Shown here piece after piece: positions 33,873-46,784 of a DNA stretch of 64,000 nt. A program made the position numbers and the translations under genes. Location: assembly GCF_019175385.1 (NCBI RefSeq), contig NC_083344.1, positions 58,218,782 to 58,282,781 on the forward strand. Direction: 5' to 3'. The notes beneath the pieces are model-generated. The model was not told the origin of the DNA, searched no databases, and saw only the letters and a program-made list of their open reading frames with translations. The DNA is from Lycium barbarum. Its lineage: Eukaryota > Streptophyta > Magnoliopsida > Solanales > Solanaceae. How positions within the stretch are numbered: the first letter of the stretch is position 1; each line of letters opens with the position of its first letter.

Positions 33873-33908
33873 TGTTTATAGATGTGGTGCATAACACACC
33901 GATAAACA
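33873..33908 (-). promoter_or_regulatory. E3 leader hairpin, mutated palindrome
   Basis: On the minus strand the outer stem TGTTTAT/ATAAACA is intact. The loop hexamer reads ATGCAC (33887-33892), one base off the GTGCAC palindrome, leaving a TGCA core. Confidence 0.55.
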
Positions 33909-33951
33909 AGACTCTACGAGACACAGCCTGTAGACATTCTGAGGACAAACC

Positions 33952-33963
33952 GCTCTGATACCA
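33952..33963 (-). other. E3 primer binding site (iMet tRNA type)
   Basis: Minus strand TGGTATCAGAGC, 4 bases inside the 5' LTR border at 33968. Confidence 0.92.
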
Positions 33964-33967
33964 CTTT

Positions 33968-34288
33968 TGTCACGACCCAGCTCCATGGGCCGCGACTGAT
34001 GTCCTATTTGGACACCCCAAACAGACTTACATACTAACTTGTCATATTTTAATTTAACTCAGATCTCGTGTCAATTATTTTAAACAGATTTGAAGTCAAA
34101 TATTATCTTAAGCGGTCGCGCGTGCAAAGATATCATATCAAGCCAAAAGAGGCGGCGGAATACACATCGCCGAACATATGCATATATACAAACATATAGG
34201 CCACCATGGCCGCCATAACAGGTAGGACCGCATTAAGACACAAATCATAAACAGAACAAACACACGTAGGACCCTCGACCCACATATA
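33968..34288 (-). repeat. E3 5' LTR, inner part
   Basis: This is the 3' terminal portion of the E3 5' LTR (ends GGGTCGTGACA on the minus strand). It is separated from the rest (37238-39891) by solo LTR E5. Its last five bases, ATATA, are the E5 target duplication. Confidence 0.92.
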
Positions 34289-34955
34289 TGTCACGACCGA
34301 ACCCCGTAGGCCGTGACTAGCGCCCGATCTGGGCACCCAAACCCATCTATCAAAAGCATTCAAGTATATAGCAGAAGCCGACAAGGCTATATTCCAAATT
34401 TAGATAATTTCCAGAAAAATTTCGGCAGAGTTTCCTTTGTTTTACAGACTATCCAAAATAACCCTGCGCACAGAAAATTATAACAAAGGCGACACCGGCC
34501 AACAAGGCAACATGTAAACATATGCGGACTGATCGCGGCGGCGAATAGGATCGCCCAAACACATCATATACACACATCCGAACAAAAAGACCCAACCCAC
34601 AAACATGTCCACAGACCTCTAGACAGACCGACAGAATCATATGACGGGACAGGGCCCCGCCGTACCCAAATAGTCAGATATACAGAAATATATATACATA
34701 ACAAAAGATGTATGTACCAAAAGTGGACTCCGGATCAAAAGGGAGTACTCCGAAAAAGCAGAAAGTGGAGCCTACAGTGGTGGATCACCGGCGTCTGTAC
34801 CTGCGGGCATGAAACGCAGCCCCCGAAGAAAGGGGGTCAGTACGAAAGATGTACTGTGTATGTAAAGCATAGAGTACAGAATTATAGGCCATAACTGAAA
34901 GCAAACAAGATAGAAAAAGGGAAGCACTGAATGATATATCAAAATTTGTAGCAAA

Positions 34956-35015
<60 letters not shown>

Positions 35016-37237
35016 GCAAATAAAATCATGCAAGGCTCAAGAACGTGGTCACCACTCCGACGCTGGTGCCATACACAGCATAACTCCAGAAGGTTCAAAT
35101 CTCCGTACATCCCCGAGCACACATATCATCATACATGTCACCAGCCATATCACAGCATAACACCAAACGGGACCCGGCCCTATGGCGAGGCCTCGGGAAC
35201 CATAACACAGCATACGACCGAATTTATCATAGCGCGCACGAATCATAACCGGCCCGGGAACCGGTGAACGAATTATAATAAGGGCACGAGCGGAGTCGTG
35301 AGCAAACAATGCAATTTGTATGTCAAAATATTCTTTAGAACTTGATAAAATCATAAGTCAAGTCTTTAGTAAAAATAGTCGAACAATTAGTTAGTACGGA
35401 GTTCATTTTACAAAAGTGCTCCCGAAATGGTATTTATAACCCAAAACATAGTTTAGCATATTGTGTTAATCAAAACATTATTTTATAATAGACGATTTCA
35501 CAGTTAAAGGTCCCTTGTCAAACTTTTACAAAAAGAGAGCCTAATAGAACAAACAAGGCATCTCGGGGTTAGCGGGCCCACCTCGGGTCAAGTCGAGGTG
35601 GCGGACAAGAATCACGGACATTTGGGGTCTATGGGATCATACATAAAGGTTTCGAAGTGATCCGACGACGTTTGCATAAGTTTCAGACACTTGGTTCCTT
35701 TCTAGCCAAAATAAGGTCTTTAAGCTTCAATTAAATTGAATGAATAGTAGACATTTTATAATTCGGATTTCGAGGAGCAGGATTGCTCCCGGGGTTCTGA
35801 TATCAACCTAGCATACATAAGACATGCCAAAAGAAGGAGTGGGTAGCCTTACATACCTTATATACGTCTTACGCTCGCCCAAAACTCAAGTCCCGTTTCG
35901 CTCAGAATCTGCAAATGGTCAGAGTTACCTAATTAGGAATTTCAATACTTAAGAATGCACTTAATCCCATATTTGCCTACCGAAAATTCGGCAGCATTTC
36001 CCCTATATATATAGCACCCCCGAGACTTAGATCGGCTCAATATATATCAACACAACAACCCACAACATCACAATCATCATTAGCCAAAACAAAAGTCACT
36101 ATAGCGTCAATATTCTTCCTTTCTATATAAATCGACAACTTTCATTCAAACTTCGCAATACCAAACTAATGTCCACATTATCGTATTCATTTCCTCATTC
36201 AAGGTTATTCAAACATATTCCAATAATGTTCCAAGCAACATACATAAGTTCAAACGATTCGTCACTTTCCATATCGCATCCAAAACGTCAACAATTACGA
36301 CGAACATACTAACTCGCGTTGTTTCATTCCAAATTCATTGATAACAACCATAATTCACATTTTAAAATCTTACTTTCACAATTATACAAGAATATACAAA
36401 ATCATATACTTTCCCATAAAAACCCGCAACCATTTCCAATGCCAATTCAACTCGTTAAACATTCATTTACGTCATAAATGTCGCAACGACGCAACTAACA
36501 AACTAAACAAAATCAAATTCACTACTCCTCCCACACTAATATGGCTCACGGCCAAACACACCCTTCACACACACACATGGCCATTCTCAACACAACACAA
36601 TTCCATAATCTTCATGCAACTTTAATCACTACCACATATATACCCATTTCATAACATAAAAACATAGAAATCCTACCTTATTCTTGAAATTCCGATTTGC
36701 CGCAAACGTCGCTCTTTCGCCAAACTAATTGTATCACGTCGGAGAGCGTCTTGAACTTACTACTAATACAAAAAGAACAAGGTTTTTAGGATCAAATCAA
36801 GGCTAGGAAAATTATTTTTTTGAGGGATAAGGGGTTCGGCCGAAGGGGGTGTTTTTGCTCCCAAAGGTTTGTTTGATTTTTTTCTTGAAGATTCTAAAGG
36901 TGAACAATGATATATATCTTGATTAATGGTCACATGTAATTCACATGACCATTTAAAATGGGGCTTGGGCCTTGGCCTTTGGCCGGCCACCCCTAACACT
37001 TGGGCCTTAATTTTTATTCAATTTTTCTTGGCCCAATTCGTAAAAATCTCGTTTTGTAATTCCCGAAACTAATTTCCGAAATTCCAAATTTTTCCCTTGG
37101 ACTTCCCCGACGTCTTTGCACCAACACTGCCATGAATGACATCAACATATTAACTAAAATCAAAATATTGCCTTATAACATACAAGTCTTAATTATTTCC
37201 AAGATTTCCCAATTATGCGAAATTACGGGACATAACA
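34289..37237 (-). mobile_element. E5: solo LTR, 2949 bp
   Basis: Minus-strand LTR with termini TGTTATGTCCCG (37237) and GTCGTGACA (34289), flanked by ATATA at 34284-34288 and 37238-37242. No interior remains, so it arose by recombination between its two LTRs after insertion. It carries the hairpin near 34819-34836, a long AT run and the TACCGAAAATTCGGCAGCATT block near 35979. The short frames in it are repeat shadows. Confidence 0.94.
34959..35012. repeat. AT microsatellite, about 54 bases
   Basis: The longest pure AT run in the window, inside solo LTR E5. It generates artefactual Ile-Tyr repeat frames. Confidence 0.95.
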
Positions 37238-37591
37238 ATATATGACTACAGGCCTCTACAAACCAAAACGGAAACATATGGCGGGACAGGGCCCCGCCGT
37301 ACCCCAAATAGTCCAAATATATACAGAAACAGATACATGACAAAAGATATGTACCAATATGTAGGCTCCGGATCAAGAGGAGCGCTCTGTAATAGCAGAA
37401 AGTATGGCCTACACTGGCGGGTCACGAACCTCAGCACCTGCGGGCATGAAACGCAGCCCCCGAAGAAAGGGGGTCAGTACGAAAGATGTACTGAGTATGT
37501 AAAGCATAGAGTACAAAAATCCAAACCATAGCTGACATGAAAGGGTACAGGAAGTAAATACCGAACCAGTACATCAAAGTCTGTGCTGAAA

Positions 37592-37625
<34 letters not shown>

Positions 37626-39891
37626 ATGGAAATGAAAATCATGCATAAGGCTCAGGAACGTGGTCACCACTCCGACGCTGGTGCCACAACACAACATACT
37701 CCAGAAAGTTTCAAATCTCCGTACAACTCCGAACATAACATATCCTCACAACATATCATATCTTCAAACGTATCATAGCCATATCACAGCATAACTCCAT
37801 AAACGGTACCCGGCCCTATGGCGAGGTCTCGGGAGCCGTAACACATCATACTGCCGAATGTATTATAGTACGCACGATCACAAAGCCGTCTCGGGAACCG
37901 GCGAGCGATATCATAGTATTACGCACGAGCGGAGTAGTGCGGAAACTAATGCAATTTACATATTAAAACATTTATGAAACTTGATATAATCATGTGACAA
38001 CCCGTTGGGGTATACTAGTCCGAACAACTGATCAATACGGAGTTTATCTCACAAAAATACTTCTGAAATCGTATTTATCGTTCAAAATATAAATCAGAAT
38101 ATCATGGAGTAATTAAAACATTATTCTATAATAGCCAAAGTCATAAGCAAAAGTCTCTTTCCGATATCATACAAAGATAAGTCCATTAGGGCAAACGAAG
38201 GAGTTTCGGAGTTAGTGGGCCCACCTCGGTTCAAGTCGTGGTGGCGTATGTGATTTACTAACATTAGGCCCTATGAAGACACCTATGAAAGTCTCAAGGG
38301 GATTCGGTTACGTTTATGAAAATTATGGATATTTGAACATTTCTTTCCAACAAAACAAAGGTTCTAATTCAATTCTGCTGAATGAGATAATACCAAAAGT
38401 AAACTCAGATTTCTATGAACGGAATAATCCCCGAGGCTCAAATCCAAACTTAGTACATCTAGGACATGCCAAAAGAAGGAAAGGGATAGCTTTACATACC
38501 TTGCTTGCGTCTTACGCTCACTCAAACTCAATCCCCGTTTCGTCCAAAATCTACAATTGGTCATAGTTGCCAAATATGAGTTCAAGCTTTTAGAATTTAA
38601 ATCTTAAATTCATATTGTCTACCGAAATTTCGGCAGCATTTCCCCTATAAATTCAACGTCCCCGAGAATCATCTCGGCCCAAAATATCAACAACAACAAC
38701 ACCACAATACCAAGAGCATCAACAATCATCACAAAACGCACTATAACATAAATAGTCCTCTTTTCTGCACAAGGTGACAACTTTCATTCCATCTTCACAA
38801 TATCAAGCTAATATCAACATTCTCACATTCATTTACTAACTCAAGGTTATTCAAACATAATTCAATAACATTCCAAACAATAGCCAAGGATTCAAACAAT
38901 TCCGCCATTTCCATATTCTATCCGAAACTTCAACAAATGCAACACTACCAACTAGCATTGTTTCCTTCCAAATTCATTAACAACAACCATAATTCACATT
39001 TAGAATTTTTCCTTGCACAATTATATAAAAAAAATCATATAAAAATCACATAATTTCCCATAATCACATACAACCAATTTCAATGCTAACTCAAATCGTT
39101 AAACCTTTATTTACGTCACAAAGGTCACAACGACACAACTAACCAACTAAATGAACTACACTTCACCTCCCCTTCACCCCACAATGGCTCACGGCCACAC
39201 ACACCAATTCACACACACACGACTATGCACACACACATCACAACTCCATAATTCTCATCTAATTCCAATCCTTACAACATATATACTTATTCCATAACAC
39301 AAAAGAATAGATTTCTTACCTTTTTTCTTCAAACTTCAACTTGCCGCAAACGTTGTTCTCTCACTTAACTAATTATACCGCGTTGGAGCGCGTCCTGAGC
39401 TTAACAAGAATTCAAGAAAACCAAGATTTTAGGATCAAGATTAAAGGCTAGGAAATTTATTTATTTTCTTTTTGTTGGGGTTCGGCCGAGAGGCCCTAGT
39501 ACTCTCACTCTCTCGTGTTTCAACTTTCTTGAATGTTCTAAAGGATAATGATACAAATATATTGATCCCTCTTTTAATTAATAGTCACATGGAATAATTT
39601 CCGTGGACTTGGGCCATTCCTTATGGACCATGGCCGGCCACCCTATGACATTTGGACCTCATTTTTCTTTTAGTATTTTTTTTTAGCCCAATTCATTAGA
39701 AACCTTGTTTTGTAATTTACGGAACTAATTTCCAAAATTCCAATTTTGCCCTTGGCCTTATTCCGCACTTTCGCTTCGATAATTTTCATGAATATCCCAC
39801 ATATGTTAAATAAAATAAAAACATAGTCTTATTTCCTACAAGACAAGATTGTTCCAAATTTTTCAAGTGCGCAAAAACACGGGATATAACA
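37238..39891 (-). repeat. E3 5' LTR, outer part
   Basis: Continues the LTR begun at 33968 after E5 and ends TGTTATATCCCG on the minus strand at 39891. With 33968-34288 it makes about 2970 bp. It contains the GTACTGACCCCC hairpin (37458-37475), an AT run (37591-37622), the TACCGAAATTTCGGCAGCATT block (38620-38640) and splice-donor-like GGTATGTAAAG on the minus strand (near 38500). Its outer 243 bases match 19559-19801. Confidence 0.92.
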
Positions 39892-40748
39892 GCTTCGATG
39901 TAGTCAACTAAAATATATAGCTGTTGCCCACTCTATATTCACGTTGCTATAGCTTTCCCTTAAGTGAATTGCTTAGTTGCTGCTCTAAAACGAATTTATA
40001 TTGCTGCTAAGCTCTTGAGGAATATAAAATTCCAAAATAGTAATCATTTGTTGTACATGTTGTTTTCAAATATGAAAAGTCAGCAAATTGTACTAGTACC
40101 TTTAAGGGGCCTCTTTCCCCTTATACACGTGTAACCCCCTTGGCTCAAATATTCTTACCCATCAATAAGTTTTCCACCTCACCACTTATCCATTCATCCA
40201 ATATTTATTTTATTAGTCTCCCACTAAGTTTAACAATTAACCAATTATCCACATAATTAATTTCTTGATCTCAGTTCACTTAAACATGAACCACTTTTAA
40301 CACACTTCATATACTTATTATCATAATTATGTGGTAGAACTTTAGTCCATAGCCTCTTTATACATACACCAAATATCATTCCCGATCACCGTCGTCACAC
40401 TTGTTAAGTCCTAAATTATTTCAGGACCTCATCCTTGTAGACACCGAGTTCTTGATTTTCATGCTTCAATATGACTAAATCTTTCGACCTCGAGTAAATT
40501 TTCTTAGGTTGGACGGTCCAATGTTCTAGTCCAAAAATACAGGGTATTATAGCTTGGACGTTATTTTATTCAAATAAATTTTGAACCTCGACGAAACTTA
40601 TTTTCTTCGATTTGATTAACTTTTAATCCTTATGATCCATATGTACCATCACTTGAACCACCTATAAGCTTGGGGGATAACGTCATTTCCGTTATTAATG
40701 TCATTTAACCTGCACGCTTTCCAACGCATGAAAACATGGGATGTAACA
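39892..40748. repeat. Degenerate LTR debris, no gene seen
   Basis: AT-rich sequence with no open frame of note. Two places look like minus-strand LTR starts (around 40540-40551, AATACAGGGTATTATA, and 40737-40747, CATGGGATGTAACA), suggesting at least one older LTR end. I could not identify a partner copy in the window. Confidence 0.45.
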
Positions 40749-41833
40749 ATAACTACCTAATTGATGACTCATTAGTCACATATTTCATCTTCACAATTCA
40801 CTTGGAGAAAGACTCCTAAACAGCCATGGCTACCATCAAGCTCACGGCCAACCTCATGTTTTTAATAGCAAGAAATTTTAATTCGATAGAGGTGTTCTAA
40901 ACATTCAAAGGAGGCAGCAACGTTAGAATTTAAATTGAGGGAGAAGAAGTGGTGCAATTGGTGCAAGTAATTGTAGGATCTGTCCTAATCAATTTAAGGT
41001 AAGATTCCTTCTTCTTATAGTGTAATTGGAGTTAATGATGTTGTAATTGAGAGATTAACTTGTATTAAGCAGAATTGGATGCAAGGAATTGTATATGCTA
41101 ACGTTAAGGTTCTGTTTGGCCGTATTGGAGTTGCCTTAATTCAATAATGGTGGATTAGGTTTGATTGTTGTTGTTATTGTTGTTATGTATTGTGTGTTAA
41201 AAGTGAAGGAATCTTGATACTTAAAAGTTGTAGTTGTTTATATGAAATTGTTGGGACATGAATTGGATTAGATGTTCATGAGGTTGTGGGATGTTTTGAT
41301 GAGATTTTTGGGGGAAATCATCACGTGATTATGTTGCTATTTGAGGTTGTTGTTATTATTGTATTGTATTTAGGGGTTGTTCTTGTTGAGTTGAAGGACT
41401 AAGTGTGGTTATGATTATGTATTGTGTTGTTGTAGTATTGGGCTGTTTGGATCATGTTATTGTAAGAGCATTTTTGATGATGTGTTGTGGCTATACATTA
41501 TTAGGAATAACTTGAGTATGTCATGGTCGTTATGTTGATTATTGTTGAATGTGCAACGTGTGGGCTGATTTGGAGTGTTGTGCGTGCGGTGCGGGCTGTT
41601 TCGAGGTGTTCTTGGATCTTGTTTTGACTAGTTCTTGATGTGGTAATTTGGACGTATCGTTGTTGATGTTATTCTGGTCATTTCTATAGTTGGTTTGGAT
41701 GTGGGGGAAGTGAACAATATAGGGGAAATGCCGCCCAATTTTCTAGAAATGAGCTACTAACATTAAAATACGTTTTAAGCCTTTCCGTAGCTTAACTATA
41801 GTTCTTAACGTCTTAATATAGGTTGAGGTATTT
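40749..41833 (+). repeat. Plus-strand F2-family LTR fragment (5' half)
   Basis: Reverse complement of about 18360-19390 and 10600-11640. It runs in LTR orientation from near the GATGACTCATTA block to the AGGTTGAGGTATTTT phrase, where minus-strand LTR E6 begins. The 3' half is not next to it; 8894-10068 is a 3' half of the same family, but about 55 bases are missing between the two ends. Confidence 0.8.
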
Positions 41834-43233
41834 TGTCACGACCCAACCCCATGGGTCATGACTAGTGCCCGAGTAGGACGAATACGGACCTGTTAAATAT
41901 AGTCAACTGAAACTAAGGACGGAATGGAAACATATAAAAGCAACTATAGATTCACAATGCCCTACATAATCATAAACCTGTCTCCTGAGGAGTCACAACT
42001 GATCAAAGCATAACACAATACGCAAGCTGACAAGGCTGCCACTATATACGAGAATATCTAAAACAAACTATATCGACATAGCTGACCAAAATCTATGTAC
42101 AACCAACATATGTCTACAGACCTCGAAGAGTGTAAAAGTGAAATATGACGGGACAGGGCCCCGCCGTACCCCTGGATATGCAGAAGTCTATATCAAAAGA
42201 TCTGTACCAAAATAGTCTAGGCTCCGGAACAATGGAGCTCTCCAAACCGCTGAGCAGAAATATATTAACAGCATGCACGAGCAGAGTACTGAGCAACCAT
42301 ATACAAACTAAATCATCATCTGAGACTCAATAGAATAGGTAGTATGAACTAATACTTAGGCATCAAAGATAACAATCATATCAAGTACCCCTCGAATGTC
42401 AATATGGATTATATCAAATAGAACTTCAAGAATCATACACGCGTATCAAGATAATGTGAAATAGGTTCTGGATATCAAGAACATTAGCCATCCTAGTGTC
42501 TCTAAGATAGGGAGTTTCTTCGAAGTCATATGCTCGTCGTCTATTTGTTTCATAAAGATCATGCCAAAAAGAAAGAAGGGTTAGCTTAACATACCTGTTA
42601 TAGATCACCCGTAACCAAGCTTGCTTTGTCGCCCCTTTAGCCTATTAATATGAGAGTAACACTATTGTTAATAAACTACGACCTTCCAAACTTATAAATC
42701 TACAACCAATCACTTATGGGAATCACTGCTTAGTTCATACTTCTTGATTCGTATTTCAATTAGTTAAGAACTTAATGGAAATCGGGCAGCATTTTCTCTA
42801 TATAATTCGCTTAACCCGAACTTCCAATAAATCTCCAATTAGCACAATAATACCAACAACAACGATAACAACTCAATAACCTCTCTTAATCCTTTTCCAA
42901 TTCAAATCGTTAACACCTAAGACTATACACCAAACAAGACCAACATACGCTTCGTATACGATACGTATACACTTCTTTCTTCCAAATTTATGAGCCAAAT
43001 CAACAATAACACGACAACAACATCAATTACTCATATCATACGCAAGAAAACTATCTTAATATCATAATAAGTTCTAAAACAGCCCACAAAATATATACAA
43101 GTTCTAGCATGATTTAAACTTTCCTTTCACAAATTCCACATCCATCAAATTGTACAAAGACCACACCAACTCTAGAACATGTAGGAGGGAATAAACCTTA
43201 CAATAACATGCCCCAAGCATCCCATCAACTACA
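41834..43233 (-). repeat. E6: F2-family LTR, left part
   Basis: Starts at the LTR terminus TGTCACGACCCAACCCC (reverse complement of the LTR end) and resembles the E2 LTRs with a deletion near 42258 that removes the hairpin region. It is interrupted by solo LTR E7; CTACA at 43229-43233 is the E7 target duplication. Confidence 0.82.
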
Positions 43234-45858
43234 CGTCACGACCTAACCGGAGGGCCATGACAGGTACCCAGTATTGGCTACCGAGCACCCCTTATCATAC
43301 TATCTATCATTCAACCTGTACTGTCACGACTCCACCAGATGGACATTTATCATAATTGCGTTTAGCATATTAAGGGCTTTTATAAATGCAAGACAAAACG
43401 TTGTCTAAATCTGTCACGTATAATATCACACACAAGCCGGTCAGGCTGTCGTAGTGTAGGGAAATGCCAAACGTAAACCATACTAACATAACTGGACATT
43501 AACCACCCATGACCCACATGCATGTCTACAGGCCTCTAAGAGTAACAACAGTGTCATATGGTGGGACAGGGCCCCACCGTACCCTAATTAGACATATATA
43601 TACATATTCACAACAAAAGGATCTGTACCAAAAGTATAGGCTCCGGAACAAGGGAGCACTTCAAAGTAGCAGAATGGATGTCCTAGGCTGTCGGGTCACC
43701 ACAACGAGCGTCTGTACCTGCGGGCATGAAACGCAGCCCCCGAAGAAAAAGGGGGTCAGTACGGAATATGTACTGAGCATGTAAGGCATGAAATACAATA
43801 AAGAGGATCATAACTAAAATAGAGATTTGCCAGAATCAAGTATGACCTTTAAAAAACATCAATACACTTGCCTTATGAAATGAAAGTCATGCATATCATC
43901 ATCATATATCATATATATAGATAACGTGTCCCGACCCTCTAGTGAGGGACTCGGTGAATAAAGCCATGCATATCAACATCATATATCATATATATATAAC
44001 GTGTCTCGGCCCTCTAGTGAGGGACTCGGTGAATAGAGTCATCATATCCCATCCTGGCCGCCATCCCCGTATCATCATATCATCATATACATATACATAT
44101 AACGTGTCCCGGCCCTATAGTGAGGGACTCGGTGAACAATGCAGTGGAGTGCGCACGAGGACTTGTCCTGGCCCGGGACTCAGTGAAGGAAGTAATGACG
44201 ACATGCACGAGCAGAGTAGTGAGAAACCATTTGCATATAAATCAATTGTTTTAGGACTCAATAGGTAAGTACACTAATCGACACTTTAAGGATCATAAAC
44301 ACGTTTCGAGTCAATCCGAGTTAGCATAAGAAAGTTATGGACGCCATTCATTACAGAAACCTCTATGAACGTTTCAGAGCAATCCAAGACCGCCTATGAA
44401 AGTTAGGGACATTAATCCTTATAGAACCCTTTTTTGAATAGGGACTCTTTATGCTTTGCTCGTTATTCAATCATACAATAGGCTCGACTATACCAAGTAT
44501 GCTCGTGTCAAGAAGTGAATAAGAATCGTAAACAAGCTCGGAATCAAAGAATAGAGTTACCCCAAGATGCGTGTCATACCTTACTTAGCTCTACGACATG
44601 CCAAAAGAAAGAAAGGGTAAGCCTTACATACCTTGCCCGCTTCCTAAGCTAATATGAACTTAAGTCTCGGCTTTCCTAAAATCTACAACAACGTCAGAAG
44701 ATAGCAAACATTAGCTACAGGTGTTTAGGAATCTGATTCTAAGCTAGCAATTCACCTACAGAAATTTGGGCAGCATTTCCCTTATAATTTCCACCAACCC
44801 CGAGAATTCAACTCGGCCAAATCATCAACAATAATACCAACAACCACATTGACAACTTCAACAATTAATTCAAAATGCATTCTAACGTTAGCAACCCTTT
44901 CTACATAATTCGACGGTATTTCTTTTACCTTCAAGTTAACCACAACAACCACACTTGCAATCTTCCAAACTCAATAAGAACAACAACAACACATTCCTCG
45001 TTTCCAAGTTCATGAATTATACCAACAACCACACATTAACAACATCAATACAAATATAAAAAACCATGCTAACGTCACATTAACTTCTACAACCACCCAC
45101 AACGATTACAACTTCATTTTAAGCCATCAAACCTTCATTTTCATCATGGAATCCACAACAACAACAACCAAAAATACTAAATAAAATCAATTCATCACAT
45201 CTTACCAACACAGCCCCTATTCGGCCACAACCCACACACACATCTTTCATGAATTTCATCCATTTGTACATACTACAATACTCACAAATCATCCCTAACA
45301 CATAGAAAATGAGATTAAATCTTACATTTATCCTTTAACTTCTCAACTTGGCTAGGGTTTATGAGTTGCACAAATGAATGCTTTCCTTGCTCCAACAACT
45401 ACTCCACGTTAATAAGGGCCTTCCAATTGGTTGGAATACTAGAAGAAAAATATTTTTTTGATCAATTTTTATGGCATCAATTTTTGCTAGCCATGGCCGA
45501 ATGCCTCTATATTGTTTTCTTGAAGTTTCTTGAATTGTGAAGAAGATGACTATGTCTTGCTATGTCATCTCTATCTATATATATACTTTGCTCCTACAAA
45601 TATAAGGTGGAAACATGCCCCAGTTATGTCTTGAGTTAATTGGCCAAGCCATGGAAGGGACCCACACGGCCATATGTGGCCTTATCATGAACCCTCTTTT
45701 GAATTTTCCCTTTTTACCCCTATCCTTTCTCAATATTTCCATACCAATAATAAACAACTTGTGTATTAAAATAAAATCGGAAAGAAAATAATAGCCTTGT
45801 CCCTAACTTACCGCGATTATCTTAAAATATCCGAATGTACAAAATACGGGATATAACA
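43234..45858 (-). mobile_element. E7: solo LTR, 2625 bp
   Basis: Flanked by CTACA (43229-43233 and 45859-45863). The right terminus is TGTTATATCCCG on the minus strand; the left terminus is CGTCACGACC, with the usual T of TG changed to C. A second terminus-like TGTCACGACTCC occurs 88 bases inside (43322). It contains the hairpin (43734-43755), short tandem phrases and a CTACAGAAATTTGGGCAGCATT version of the conserved block (44756-44777). Confidence 0.9.
43900..44215 (-). repeat. Local tandem repeats in E7
   Basis: The phrase ATAACGTGTC..GGCCCT.TAGTGAGGGACTCGGTGAA occurs three times in about 200 bases (near 43921, 43996 and 44100), with intervening ATCATATATCATATATATA. Related phrases occur singly in the F2 LTRs. 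Confidence 0.75.
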
Positions 45859-46784
45859 CTACAACAAGAACAACCCCTAACCTCATGAACGTCTAATCCA
45901 ATTAATATCTTAACAATTCCGTATAAACAACTACAACTTTAATTATCATGATTCCTTCACTTTTAACACACAATCAACGACACCAACAACAATCAAACTC
46001 GATTAAATTGAAACAACTCCAGTTCAGCCCAACTTACAATACCAACGAATTCATGCAATTTTCTTACTTCCAATTTCGCCTAACACAAACTAATATTTCC
46101 ATTACAACATCATTAACACCAATTACATTACAAGAAGAAGAAATCTTACCTCGAATTAGTTAGGGCAGATCCTACAATCACTTGCACCAATTGCACCACT
46201 TCTTCTTCTCCAATTTAAATTCTAACTTGCTACCTCCTTTGGGACGTTTAGAACACCTTTATGGAATGATAATTTCCTTTCTTCAATATCTTGGAGCTTG
46301 GCCGTGAGCTGCCATGGTAGCCATGGCTGTTGGAAATTTTCTTTCAAGCTATTAAGCTTGGCCGTGAGCTCAAGGTGGTGGTAGCCATGGCTGTTTGTAA
46401 CATTCTCTCTCAAATGGAGTTTTGGTGAAGATGAAAGTGTTATTAGTTAGTCATCATATACAATATATATATGCAGCCCACCCTTATGACATGTGTCCCA
46501 CTCAACTAAGCACCAATCAAATTTAGCCATGTTTTAGTGGGGCCCACTTAGTGGTCTAATTAAGTTAATTAATCATAAAATTCCCCACTTAATAATCTAA
46601 TCATGGTTAATTAATCCCTAATCTCCACTTATATTTCTACACTAATTGTAATTTACAAGCAAATCGTGCACTTATTAAAATTGAGATTCAAAAGTCCTTG
46701 TTTCATATCTCAAAATAATCTTGTCCTTGAACTTATATCGATTAGCTTATGAATAATCCAACGTGCAAAAATACGGGAATAACA
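45859..46784 (-). repeat. E6: F2-family LTR, right part
   Basis: Continues the E6 LTR after E7 and matches 11010-12002 of the E2 LTR. It ends CGGGAATAACA at 46784. The following TCCTTG resembles the first bases of the E2 purine tract but the C-run is missing. The five bases before 41834 (TATTT) and after 46784 (TCCTT) differ, so no target duplication supports a solo LTR. Confidence 0.82.

Noticed and set aside
39892..40748. Possible host intergenic or gene sequence
   Set aside because: No frame, splice pattern or protein motif found; two LTR-start-like ends point to repeat debris.
41834..46784. E6 as a second clean solo LTR
   Set aside because: Flanking five-base sequences TATTT and TCCTT do not match, and interior-like sequence follows on the right.
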